Source: an uncultured Succinivibrio sp.
GTDB lineage: Bacteria > Pseudomonadota > Gammaproteobacteria > Enterobacterales > Succinivibrionaceae
DNA length: 48,702 bases
Direction: 5' to 3'
Assembly: GCA_900770725.1 (NCBI GenBank)
Contig: CAAGLL010000063.1
Location: 1-48,702 of the forward strand
Position numbers and translations under genes: made by a program. Below the pieces are notes generated by a model. The model made no database searches. It was not told the DNA's origin and was given only the letters and a program-made list of their open reading frames with translations. Below are positions 1 to 6,451 of this stretch, piece after piece; position 1 is the first letter of the stretch; every line of letters begins with the position of its first letter.

Positions 1-75
1 CAAGTAACCGCCGGATGCGAGAACCGCACGTCCGCGCGGTGTGAGAGGGGCGAGCGAAAACTCCCCCTACTCGAT
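1..75 (+). mobile_element. 3' end of a group II intron (domains V and VI)
   Basis: Only the tail of the element is in the window. A 34-nt segment at about 6-39 folds like intron domain V: an ACCGC/GCGGU basal stem, a CGGA/UCCG stem, a two-base CG bulge and a short apical loop after AUGCG. It is followed by a domain VI-like stem (GAGAGGGG pairing with CCCCCUACUC, with an unpaired A available as branch point) and an end of the CTACTCGAT type. These are standard group II intron features. The intron-encoded reverse transcriptase would lie upstream, outside the window. The 3' boundary near base 75 is inferred from the consensus AY terminus. I have not compared it with intron databases. Confidence 0.72.
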
Positions 76-185
76 TTCCTGCTTTCCGTTCTTCTCTTCC
101 CGCCGCCCCGCAGAACAGGACGCTTGCCCAATGCCCCCGCAGGGCGGGCGGCTTGTTATCCTCTCTTTTCCCATTTTGTGTTCTT

Positions 186-217
186 TTGTTGCATTATTGC
201 AACAAGTGTGATATAAT
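186..217 (+). promoter_or_regulatory. Promoter P1 with overlapping palindromic operator
   Basis: A -35 box TTGCAT (189-194), a 17-base spacer and a perfect -10 TATAAT (212-217) precede the first small-protein operon. A perfect 8+8 palindrome, TTGTTGCA-TTAT-TGCAACAA (186-205), covers the -35 box, which is the usual place for a repressor site. A near copy of the whole module lies at 2659-2690, so the two operons are probably co-regulated. The regulator is not identifiable here. Confidence 0.8.
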
Positions 218-251
218 GAAGCCATCTTCAGTAGTACGGAGGAACGGAACA

Positions 252-674
252 ATGCGCTTTGTGATTGACAGCGACAAGCTCTCGAAGGAAGAGATTGAAA
301 AGTTACTGAAGCAGGCCGGGGAAACTTCTGCCGAAGTCCTGCAAGAGGGCAAAGACGCCTTCGTCTACACGCTGACGCCAGACGTGCTCCGTTCGTGGCT
401 TGACGATCTCCGTGACGAGGACGGCAAGACTTCAAGCAAGCTGTCCGACGCCAGACTTTTGGATTTTGTTGACGACTGGGTCGCATCAGGCATTGACGAG
501 TACGCTTTTGACAACATGGAGGAGCAGTACGGCGACGGCTACTTCGATGAGGACGGCGATGAAGGCGATGAAGGCGATGAAGACGACAACGACGATGGCG
601 GCGGCGACGACAGCGCGGCGGAGGGCGCGGAGCAGCAGGAGGCGCTTGAAAATGAGGGGAAAGCTGCGAAATGA
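252..674 (+). CDS. Small acidic protein, MR[FY]xxD family member 1 (140 aa)
   Basis: Unrecognised protein. The start is ATG 252, eight bases after GGAGGA, and not the longer upstream frame. Its N-terminus (MRFVIDSDKLSKEEIEKLLK) is shared with three other proteins in the window (671, 1006 and 2721). After a roughly 95-residue body the C-terminus is almost purely acidic and glycine-rich, built partly from a repeated GGCGATGAA nonamer (about residues 96-118), and ends with an Ala/Glu-rich tail. There is no signal peptide or membrane segment, so it is presumably cytoplasmic. First gene of the P1 operon, overlapping the next by ATGA. The strong negative charge would fit a DNA mimic or a partner for basic proteins, but that is speculation. 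Confidence 0.8.
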   Translation: MRFVIDSDKLSKEEIEKLLKQAGETSAEVLQEGKDAFVYTLTPDVLRSWLDDLRDEDGKTSSKLSDARLLDFVDDWVASGIDEYAFDNMEEQYGDGYFDEDGDEGDEGDEDDNDDGGGDDSAAEGAEQQEALENEGKAAK

Positions 675-991
675 GGTACGTCATTGACAGCGATCTCTCA
701 AAAAGCGAGATCAGGAAGCTCCTGAAGGGAGCCGGGGACGAGGACGCGGAGATCTTGGAGGAGTGCAAGGACTGCGGCGTCTGGGCTTGCACCTACGACG
801 ATCTTTCCTGCGGCGTTCAGGAGAAGCTCCGCCGCGCTGGGATTGATCCAGCGAAGGTGCTTTACAGCGCGGCGCATGCCGGAGGCGCTGCTGATGAGCT
901 GCTTGAAGAAACGGTCGAGGAAGCGCTGATTGAGACGAAGCGCGGCGAGGACAGGTGGCTCCTTGGCACTTCTTGGGAAGACTTGTTTTGA
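671..991 (+). CDS. MR[FY]xxD family member 2 (106 aa)
   Basis: Unrecognised small acidic protein. Its start codon overlaps the stop of the previous gene (ATGA), implying translational coupling. The N-terminus MRYVIDSDLSKSEIRKLLKG closely matches member 1, followed by an EILEECKDC segment like the EVLQEGKD of member 1. Its C-terminal half (KLRRAGIDPAKVL..., about residues 56-95) resembles the corresponding part of member 4 (KLRRLGVEPMEIA...), which supports real paralogy over the full length and not merely a shared leader. Contains three cysteines. No signal peptide or membrane span is seen. Function unknown. Confidence 0.8.
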   Translation: MRYVIDSDLSKSEIRKLLKGAGDEDAEILEECKDCGVWACTYDDLSCGVQEKLRRAGIDPAKVLYSAAHAGGAADELLEETVEEALIETKRGEDRWLLGTSWEDLF

Positions 992-1005
992 AGGAAGGAC
1001 GTGGA

Positions 1006-1278
1006 ATGAGGTTCATAGTTGACTGCCCGCTTTCAAAGCGGGAGCTTGAAGATTTCGTCAAGTCCAGAAGCGGCACTGGGTTCTCCAATGTGATGGAGGA
1101 GGGGACGGACTGCGCGAGCGTTGTCCGCACTGTGGACGACGTGAAGGCGATCCTCGGCAGCAGGAGCGTTGAGGACGTGAGGGCAATCCTCTCCGAGGCA
1201 ATGGACATGACCGACGATGCCGATGTTGACGAGAACATCGAGTACTGCATCGAGGAGGAAACCAATGAAGCCCGTTGA
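1006..1278 (+). CDS. MR[FY]xxD family member 3 (90 aa)
   Basis: Unrecognised small acidic protein. The start is ATG 1006, preceded by AAGGAAGG. The N-terminus MRFIVDCPLSKRELEDFVKS aligns with the other three family members, followed by MEEGTDC (compare EEGKD/EECKDC) and a helical, Asp/Glu-rich C-terminus. It lies 14 bases after member 2 and overlaps the next gene by 14 bases, so it sits in the same P1 transcript. It is the shortest member and lacks the acidic repeat tail of member 1. Function unknown. Confidence 0.77.
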   Translation: MRFIVDCPLSKRELEDFVKSRSGTGFSNVMEEGTDCASVVRTVDDVKAILGSRSVEDVRAILSEAMDMTDDADVDENIEYCIEEETNEAR

Positions 1279-1540
1279 CGTTGATCTCGACGGCGCTCTC
1301 CGCGCCGCCCTTGGGGACAGGAAGGCAAGGGAGCGCCTGCATGGACTCGAGTGTTCGGGCAGGCCCGGGGAAGATGAGGAAGTCTTCAGATGGGCGGCAT
1401 GGAAGGCTTGGGACTGGGCGCAGGACTTGCTCATGGAGGCAGACCGCGAGATCCGCTGGACGCTTGGCGGCAAGGCGCTTTCCGGGCTCTCGGAGGACGG
1501 GATCATAAAAGCGCTTGAACGGCGCGCAGTGGAGATCTGA
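1265..1540 (+). CDS. Hypothetical protein, 91 aa
   Basis: Unrecognised. The start at ATG 1265 is chosen because GAGGAGGAAACC stands directly before it; the open frame extends further upstream. The product begins MKPVDVDLDGALRAALGD and contains a Trp-rich helix (FRWAAWKAWDWAQDLL, about residues 37-52) and a closing charged helix. No signal peptide. Overlaps member 3 of the small acidic family by 14 bases, so it is probably translated from the same mRNA. Not visibly related to the MR[FY]xxD family. Confidence 0.68.
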   Translation: MKPVDVDLDGALRAALGDRKARERLHGLECSGRPGEDEEVFRWAAWKAWDWAQDLLMEADREIRWTLGGKALSGLSEDGIIKALERRAVEI

Positions 1541-1586
1541 TCTGGAAACAGGAGGAATGGCAAATGTCTGGAAACAGGAGGAATGA
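1541..1586 (+). repeat. Duplicated ribosome-binding segment with a nine-codon mini-ORF
   Basis: A 19-base segment, TCTGGAAACAGGAGGAATG, occurs twice in tandem with a 26-base period (1541-1559 and 1567-1585). The first copy supplies a Shine-Dalgarno and an ATG (1557) that opens a mini-ORF of nine codons ending TGA at 1586, directly before the ATG (1588) served by the second copy. It is either a recent tandem duplication or a small coupling leader. Confidence 0.7.
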
Positions 1587-1587
1587 A

Positions 1588-2001
1588 ATGAAGTTCTTTT
1601 TCTTTGAGAGGCCCGAGCAGATCCTGGGCAAGGGCTGCCTGTGCTCCTTCGGCGCGGATCGCCAGATCTGGGTGCCGGGGGCGCCGGAGGACGACGTGAT
1701 CCGCGTGGAAGCCGGAACAGGCGAGGGCGAATGGAAGGACGGCAGGACGGAGGGCTTCAGGGAGCTTTCGAGGCGCCGCATCGTCCTGCTGCGCCCCGGA
1801 ACGGACTTTGGCAAGTTCAGATGGTGCGGGCAGTCGCTGTTCACGCTCCCGCCCAGAATGAAAGCGCTTTTCGCCGGGCTGCACTTGCTAGCCGCAATGG
1901 ACTTCGCGGCAACGGGGAATGCGTCGGAGCTGCGCTATGTGGAGAACGGCGATCTGCCGCTCTTGACCGAGGAGGAAGCGGCGAAATGGAAAAAGGAATG
2001 A
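1588..2001 (+). CDS. Hypothetical protein, 137 aa
   Basis: Unrecognised. ATG 1588 is preferred over in-frame ATG 1564 because the second AGGAGG copy is seven bases before it; starting at 1564 would translate part of the duplicated ribosome-binding segment. The protein begins MKFFFFERPEQILGKG and is a mixed basic/acidic soluble protein with a Trp/Phe-containing core (FGKFRWCGQSLFTLPPRM). No signal peptide or membrane span. It lies in the P1 operon and its end overlaps the next gene. No family is evident. Confidence 0.66.
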   Translation: MKFFFFERPEQILGKGCLCSFGADRQIWVPGAPEDDVIRVEAGTGEGEWKDGRTEGFRELSRRRIVLLRPGTDFGKFRWCGQSLFTLPPRMKALFAGLHLLAAMDFAATGNASELRYVENGDLPLLTEEEAAKWKKE

Positions 2002-2345
2002 ATGGCAGGGAGGACGGGTTCCTGGATCTCGTCTTCGACGAGGAGACCAATCCTCATGCCGATCCGTCCAGGGCGCACGACGGCGGCGGGTACGCACAGC
2101 CGCACCGCGTCTGGCGCGGAGAATGGCGCGGGCTGCCGCTGGAGGTCGAGGTGTTCGACACCTCGTGCGGCGGCTTCGGCGGGCGCTGGCGCATGCTCGT
2201 GACGCTCGGCGGCAGGACGGTTGTCTCGGACTATGACGCCGTGGACAGGCGCGATCCTGAAGATCAGTTCTCATGCGATGAGCCGCTGGACGACGAGCTC
2301 GACCGGTTCATCGCGGGCCAGACCGGGTACGGGTTCAACCCGTGA
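1986..2345 (+). CDS. Hypothetical protein, 119 aa
   Basis: Unrecognised acidic protein. Two in-frame starts exist: ATG 1986, with GAGGAGGAAG about nine bases upstream, and ATG 1998, which forms an ATGA overlap with the preceding stop. I chose 1986 because of ribosome-binding-site spacing. The sequence carries a WRGEWRGLPLEVEVF strand-like segment and a Gly/Arg/Trp stretch, then an Asp-rich C-terminus. No transport signal. Penultimate gene of the P1 operon. Confidence 0.6.
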   Translation: MEKGMNGREDGFLDLVFDEETNPHADPSRAHDGGGYAQPHRVWRGEWRGLPLEVEVFDTSCGGFGGRWRMLVTLGGRTVVSDYDAVDRRDPEDQFSCDEPLDDELDRFIAGQTGYGFNP

Positions 2346-2388
2346 TCCGGGAGGGGAAGTGAATTGCAGTTCATTGGAGGAATTTGAA

Positions 2389-2628
2389 ATGTGCGGATTG
2401 AGGGAACAGGCGTGCTCGCTGCTGGCCGCCGAAATGGAGCGCAGCGGCAGGCAGGGGCTTGAAGGGCTTGCCGCGGCGGCGGCAGAGCTCTATGCCAGGG
2501 CGGCCAGGCAGCGCAATAGCCTCAGCTTCAGGCAGTCGGCGCTCGCGGCGCTGCTTGGCTACTTCGCGTCGGACGCCGGAAGCCTTCCGGATCTGCTTGC
2601 GGAGATCAGCCGCCGCAGGCAGGCGTGA
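2389..2628 (+). CDS. Hypothetical helical protein, 79 aa
   Basis: Unrecognised. The start is ATG 2389 after TTGGAGGAATTTGAA. The product is alanine-rich and predicted almost entirely helical by eye (MCGLREQACSLLAAEME..., then an Ala run and LAALLGYFASDAGSLPDLL). No convincing membrane span or signal peptide. Last gene before the second copy of the promoter/operator module at 2659, so it most likely closes the P1 operon. No clear intrinsic terminator is seen between it and P2. Confidence 0.62.
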   Translation: MCGLREQACSLLAAEMERSGRQGLEGLAAAAAELYARAARQRNSLSFRQSALAALLGYFASDAGSLPDLLAEISRRRQA

Positions 2629-2658
2629 GGCGAAGCGGGCCAAATTATTTTTTAACGT

Positions 2659-2690
2659 TTGTTTCAATATTGCAACAAATGTGATATAAT
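2659..2690 (+). promoter_or_regulatory. Promoter P2, near-duplicate of P1
   Basis: TTGTTTCA-ATAT-TGCAACAA (2659-2678, 7 of 8 base pairs) overlaps a TTTCAA -35 box (2662-2667), followed by a 17-base spacer and TATAAT (2685-2690). From the ATTGCAACAA half-site through the -10 box it differs from P1 at a single base. It drives a second operon whose first gene belongs to the same protein family as the first genes behind P1. Confidence 0.8.
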
Positions 2691-2720
2691 AAGGGCATTG
2701 AAAGTTGAGGAGGAGCAGCC

Positions 2721-3062
2721 ATGCGCTACATCATTGATACGGATTTGGACTTGTCCAATGACGAGATCCTGAACTTCGTGCAGTCGGCCCGCATGGACGG
2801 GAGGCACGGCGATCCCAGCGGCGGCGCTGACGACAAGGCATGGAGGGACGGCAGGGACTGCGCCTGCGCCATGATCATGCCGGAGGACGCCAAGGCCGTG
2901 ATTAAGTCGTTCATGGGCTGCGAGGACAAGCTACGCAGGCTCGGCGTCGAACCCATGGAGATCGCGAGGAACGCCGCAGAATACATGGACATGCGTGGCG
3001 CGCTCATCAGCGCGCTCAAGGACGCCGCCGTCGAGGCCGTGGCAAGGAGTATCGAAGAATGA
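2721..3062 (+). CDS. MR[FY]xxD family member 4 (113 aa)
   Basis: Unrecognised. The start is ATG 2721 with GAGGAGGAGCAG immediately upstream. The N-terminus MRYIIDTDLDLSNDEILNFV matches the other family members with a two-residue insertion. It carries a longer linker with DGRDCACA, then a C-terminal half (KLRRLGVEPMEIARNAAEYM) alignable with member 2. First gene after P2, overlapping the next ORF by ATGA. Its place directly behind a duplicated promoter suggests that promoter and gene were duplicated together. Confidence 0.8.
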   Translation: MRYIIDTDLDLSNDEILNFVQSARMDGRHGDPSGGADDKAWRDGRDCACAMIMPEDAKAVIKSFMGCEDKLRRLGVEPMEIARNAAEYMDMRGALISALKDAAVEAVARSIEE

Positions 3063-3931
3063 TGTACCAGAGCATGCGCCGCGGCGCTTCAAACCCCAAT
3101 CTCGGAGCCTTCCCGCCGCCCCAGGCGGCAGGACAGGGCATGGCGCCCAGGCAGCCCATGTTCCAGCAGGCGCAGCAGCGCCCGCAGTACGCCGCGCCCA
3201 TGGCCCCGCAGGCCACGGCTCCGACGCCGGCCCCCATGCCGCAGAGCCGGGGATGCCAGGGCCAGAGCGCGCCCCAGCGCGCCCCAGCTCCAGCTCCGCA
3301 GTACGCGCAGGCCCCGGCAAGGCAGTCAGTCCAGCCGCAATGCGCTCCGGCCCCGATGCAGTACGCGCAGGCTCCCGCACAGCCGCAGGCCCAGCAGTAC
3401 GCTGCTGCTCCTGCTCCCATGCAACCGCAGCCCCAGCAGGCCCCCGCGCCGCAGTTCGGGTTCGGCATGCCGCAGGGCGGCGGCCAGGCGCAGGCCGCAA
3501 GGCCCCAGCGCCGCAAAAACCAGTTCCTCTTGAGGAAGTTCAAGGAGTTCGACGCCCAGGATCCCGCCGTGTTCGGGCAGATCCGCGCCGGCATGGCGCA
3601 GGACTGCCGCGACAAGCGCGTGAGGATCTCATGCTGCCTCTACGGCGGCGTCTACTTCCTGCGCTTCCCGTACGATCCGTCGCAGTCCTTCAGCGACTAC
3701 ATCCGCGACAAGTACGGCGCGGAGTTCTACAAGGGCGCGAAGGTGCGGATCACGGACATGAACGGACAGATGCGCGACAGCTTCGCCGCGCGCATGTGGA
3801 CGGTCGAGGAGGGGAAGATCCAGGCCGTGTGGGCCGACATGCAGCAGGCGTCCGCGCCTTCCGGGCTCAGGCTGCCCGACGGCACCGCCTACCAGTTCCC
3901 CAGGCCCCAGCGGAGAACGTGGCAGGGCTGA
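3059..3931 (+). CDS. Pro/Gln/Ala-rich protein with a C-terminal folded domain (290 aa)
   Basis: Unrecognised. Residues about 15-145 are a low-complexity Pro/Gln/Ala/Met stretch with repeated QYAQAPA and APAPM motifs, expected to be disordered. Residues about 150-265 look folded and basic (RRKNQFLLRKFKEF, then RVRISCCLYGGVYFLRFPYD and KGAKVRITDMNGQ), possibly a beta-rich nucleic-acid or protein binding domain, but no family is recognised. Its ATG overlaps the stop of member 4, so the two are translationally coupled. A strong terminator follows. The composition may reflect a scaffold or condensate-like role, which is only inference. Confidence 0.75.
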   Translation: MMYQSMRRGASNPNLGAFPPPQAAGQGMAPRQPMFQQAQQRPQYAAPMAPQATAPTPAPMPQSRGCQGQSAPQRAPAPAPQYAQAPARQSVQPQCAPAPMQYAQAPAQPQAQQYAAAPAPMQPQPQQAPAPQFGFGMPQGGGQAQAARPQRRKNQFLLRKFKEFDAQDPAVFGQIRAGMAQDCRDKRVRISCCLYGGVYFLRFPYDPSQSFSDYIRDKYGAEFYKGAKVRITDMNGQMRDSFAARMWTVEEGKIQAVWADMQQASAPSGLRLPDGTAYQFPRPQRRTWQG

Positions 3932-3963
3932 ACGCCCGGGGTCAACAAGTTTTTGCCTCCGTT

Positions 3964-3995
3964 GCGCCGGAAAGCCTTTTTCCGGCGCTTTTTTT
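3964..3995 (+). terminator. Rho-independent terminator
   Basis: A perfect 10-bp stem GCGCCGGAAA/TTTCCGGCGC (3964-3973 and 3979-3988) with a 5-base loop is followed by seven T. It lies 33 bases after the 290-aa gene and would end most P2 transcripts, leaving the next gene to read-through or its own promoter. Confidence 0.9.
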
Positions 3996-4099
3996 CTGCC
4001 CCCTTCAAAGGCGCCGGCCCCCGCGCGGCGCGGCGAAGATCCACCATGCAACATTGCCTTTCCAGGCCCCCGGCCTGGCAATTCTTGATGGAGGATTCA

Positions 4100-5140
4100 A
4101 TGCCAGAAGAAAACCAGAACGCCGCGCGGCAGCCACAGGCCGCAGCGCAGGATCAGGGCGCCTCGCGCCCCGAGCGCACCGTCACGAGGCCGCGCACCGC
4201 CAACGCGCAGCGCCGCCGCGCCAGCTCGGACATAGACAGCGTGGTCGCACGCGTCCAGCGCGGATCGCTGCGCTACCGCGATCCCAAGGAGACCCGCGAG
4301 TTCATCGAGCGCCGCCGCGAGGCCGCGCTAAGAAGGCAGAAGGAGAAGGAGCAGGAGATCCCGGAGACCATCGTCGCCCAGGAGCCCTCGCTTGTTCCAA
4401 GCCGCCTGCGCCACATGCGCAACTTCTACAGCCGCGTGTTCGCCTTCTCGAACAACCGCGTGCTCACCGCCGCGCTGTCAAACTTCAACCAGCTCGACGA
4501 CGGCTACCGCCTGATCTTCGCGGAGCTGCCCGCCATGATCTCCGACCGCAAGATCGTCTCGGCGGCAGCGGCGCTCGCCAACACCCGCTTCTCGGAGCTC
4601 TCCGCCCATGTGCAGGCCCTGCGCGAGAAGTCGATCGCGCTCTACAAGCAGAACGCCATCAGCCTCAAGGCCGTGGGCGATCCTGACTCGAAGCTACAGA
4701 TGGACACCCCGCCGCGCGAGTTCCAGTTCAAGTTCTCAGAGCCGGGCACCCCGCGCTTCCTCGCCGAGCTTGAGAAGGCCGACACCGCCATCTGCGCCGA
4801 GCACTACCTCGTCATGATGGGGATCTACCCCGAGGAGGAGGAGATCCACGATCAGAACGCGCTCCTGTCCGCCGTGCGGAATTACACCTCGGTGATCTTC
4901 CAGCTCGTCCGCCGCTTCCGCAACCGCATCCGCGACGAGCGCAACGCGCCCGCGCCGCAGGAGGGCAGCGCCAAGCAGCAGGAAGGCGGAGCCCAGGAGG
5001 GCAAGCCGCAGCAGGAGGCGCAGGGCGATGCGCCGCAGGAGGCCGCGGGCGGCCAGCCAGCAGGAACGCAGGCCCGGCAGGAGGGGCCTTCTTCCGCGCA
5101 GGCGCCGGAACAAGCGCCTGAAGGTTCGCAGCAGGGCTGA
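4100..5140 (+). CDS. Possible AcaB/DUF1845-like conjugative-element protein (346 aa)
   Basis: The start is ATG 4100, six bases after GGAGG. Residues 1-60 are Gln/Ala/Arg-rich and disordered. Residues about 95-280 form an all-helical domain (RLRHMRNFYSRVF, NFNQLDDGYRLIFAELP, PREFQFKFSEPGTPRFLAEL, EHYLVMMGIY, NYTSVIFQLVRRFRNRI). The helix pattern and the aromatic motif before a YR/RN-type C-terminal helix recall the DUF1845/AcaB family found on integrative elements and IncA/C-type plasmids, but this is recognition by eye and weak. The last 65 residues are a Gln/Gly/Ala/Glu-rich tail. It stands between two strong terminators. It could equally be an unrelated element-specific protein. Confidence 0.6.
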   Translation: MPEENQNAARQPQAAAQDQGASRPERTVTRPRTANAQRRRASSDIDSVVARVQRGSLRYRDPKETREFIERRREAALRRQKEKEQEIPETIVAQEPSLVPSRLRHMRNFYSRVFAFSNNRVLTAALSNFNQLDDGYRLIFAELPAMISDRKIVSAAAALANTRFSELSAHVQALREKSIALYKQNAISLKAVGDPDSKLQMDTPPREFQFKFSEPGTPRFLAELEKADTAICAEHYLVMMGIYPEEEEIHDQNALLSAVRNYTSVIFQLVRRFRNRIRDERNAPAPQEGSAKQQEGGAQEGKPQQEAQGDAPQEAAGGQPAGTQARQEGPSSAQAPEQAPEGSQQG

Positions 5141-5184
5141 ACGCCCGATGCCTGATGGGCGGGGCCTTGTCCGGGCCCCGCGTT

Positions 5185-5224
5185 GCCGCCGGGTTCTTTT
5201 TCCTTAACCGGCGGCCTTTTTTTT
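5185..5224 (+). terminator. Rho-independent terminator between converging operons
   Basis: The stem GCCGCCGG(G)TT/AACCGGCGGC encloses a short T-rich loop and ends in eight T (5217-5224). A further GC hairpin, GGGGCC/GGGCCCC, stands just before it (5161-5178). It closes the + strand region facing the - strand methylase and tra genes. Confidence 0.85.
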
Positions 5225-5333
5225 GCCCGCAGAACGGCCTTCCGCGACATTGGCAATAGGGGTGCCCGCAGGAGGCTGGGAAAGGCCCTTGCCGGGCGTT
5301 CTGGAACGGATTGGAGGGTGTTCCGGGGGAGGT

Positions 5334-6173
5334 TCAGTAGTTGGTGATGAGCAGCTCGGGCTCCGTGCGGCTGCACTTGAGGCCGTTCACGCTGTGATCC
5401 GCGCCGAGCGCGTGGAGGTGCAGGCGGCACCGGCGCGCCCATTCGAGCACGGCGTAGTTCGTGCCGTCCCTGCCCGAGACCTTCTGCGAGAGCGCGAACC
5501 TGACGCCGCGCAGGGAAAGGAGCGAGAGCGCTTCCATGAGCCTCCGATCGTCGGCCTCCGTCCAGCCGTCCTTGCCCCCGTCGGCGAGGAACGGCGGATC
5601 GGCATAGGCGAAGTCGCCCTCGCCCAGCGAGTCAAGCCAGCCGCCCTCGGCGAAGTCGCCGCAGCGGATCGCGGGATCCTTGAGGCGCAGGCGCATCATG
5701 AAGCTCTTGAGCCTCCTCAGGGCCTCGCCGGTGATGGGCTTCCTCATCTTCCCCGGCGGGGCGTTGAACGCGCCGTCAGGGCCGAAGCGGAACCCAGGCT
5801 CCGAGGCGAACGACAGCAGCAGGAGCTTGAGCGGCGAGCCGTCGCGCCGCTGCTCCTCCATGAGCCGCCGCCTCCCGTCGATCCTCGCGGACGGATCGGC
5901 AAGCGAGTAAGCATCAGAGAGCTCCTCAAGCTCATCCGAGAGCCCCTGCCACTGGCGCTCCTTGAGCCATGAGTACATGCCCGCCACCGCCGGGTTGCGG
6001 TCGTTCACTATGTAGCGCTCCGCGCGCGAATTGGCGAACACGTCCCCGCCGCCGCACATGAGATCCGCGAACGTGCGGATCCCCTTGGGCAGCAGGGGCA
6101 CCAGCTCGCGCAGCACGGGCGCCCGCGATCCCCGAAAGCGCAGGACTGAGGGGATCAGCGTCTGGCTGCCCAT
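5334..6173 (-). CDS. D12-class (Dam-like) adenine-N6 DNA methyltransferase
   Basis: Transfers methyl from S-adenosylmethionine to adenine N6 in DNA. The start is ATG 6173 with GGAGGGCGCGG upstream (279 aa); the open frame runs further but without a ribosome site. Motifs in family order: an N-terminal FRGSRAPVLRELVPLLP segment, AdoMet motif FADLMCGGGDVF, then IVNDRN, the GAFNAPPGK segment typical of D12 enzymes, the catalytic DPPF (DPPY-type) in FAYADPPFLADGG, and the terminal ELLITNY. No restriction enzyme gene is adjacent, so it is probably an orphan methylase protecting the element against host restriction or marking its own DNA. Its start overlaps the small lipoprotein gene upstream by 19 bases. 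Confidence 0.88.
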   Translation of the reverse strand: MGSQTLIPSVLRFRGSRAPVLRELVPLLPKGIRTFADLMCGGGDVFANSRAERYIVNDRNPAVAGMYSWLKERQWQGLSDELEELSDAYSLADPSARIDGRRRLMEEQRRDGSPLKLLLLSFASEPGFRFGPDGAFNAPPGKMRKPITGEALRRLKSFMMRLRLKDPAIRCGDFAEGGWLDSLGEGDFAYADPPFLADGGKDGWTEADDRRLMEALSLLSLRGVRFALSQKVSGRDGTNYAVLEWARRCRLHLHALGADHSVNGLKCSRTEPELLITNY

Positions 6174-6364
6174 TCCGCGCCCTCCGCCTGCTGGCACGAG
6201 GGCCCGTGCCCTTCGGCCCAGCCGTATTCGCCGTCCCCGCCGGAGCTGCACGACGAGAGGATCGCCACGCACAGCACCAGCGCCGCGCACGCGATCGCGA
6301 TCATCAGGATCTTCTTCAGGGCATCCAGCCATTCCTGCTTTTGATTGCCGCCTTTTCCCGCCAT
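6155..6364 (-). CDS. Small lipoprotein-like membrane protein (69 aa)
   Basis: Begins MAGKGGNQKQEWLDALKK, followed by one hydrophobic segment ILMIAIACAALVLCVAILSSC that ends in a lipobox-like LSSC, then a short polar tail. GGGGAGG lies just before the ATG. It could be a lipoprotein or a single-pass inner-membrane protein. It overlaps the methylase start, so they are co-transcribed. Small lipoproteins next to transfer genes are sometimes entry-exclusion or lysis-type proteins, but nothing in the sequence decides this. Confidence 0.65.
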   Translation of the reverse strand: MAGKGGNQKQEWLDALKKILMIAIACAALVLCVAILSSCSSGGDGEYGWAEGHGPSCQQAEGAEWAARR

Positions 6365-6451
6365 CGGGCCTCCCCGGCTTCCGCCTGCTTTTTCCAGGAT
6401 CTTGCGCCGGATGGCGCGCCCGGGCGGGCCCCCAAGGGGGCAGGAGGCATG

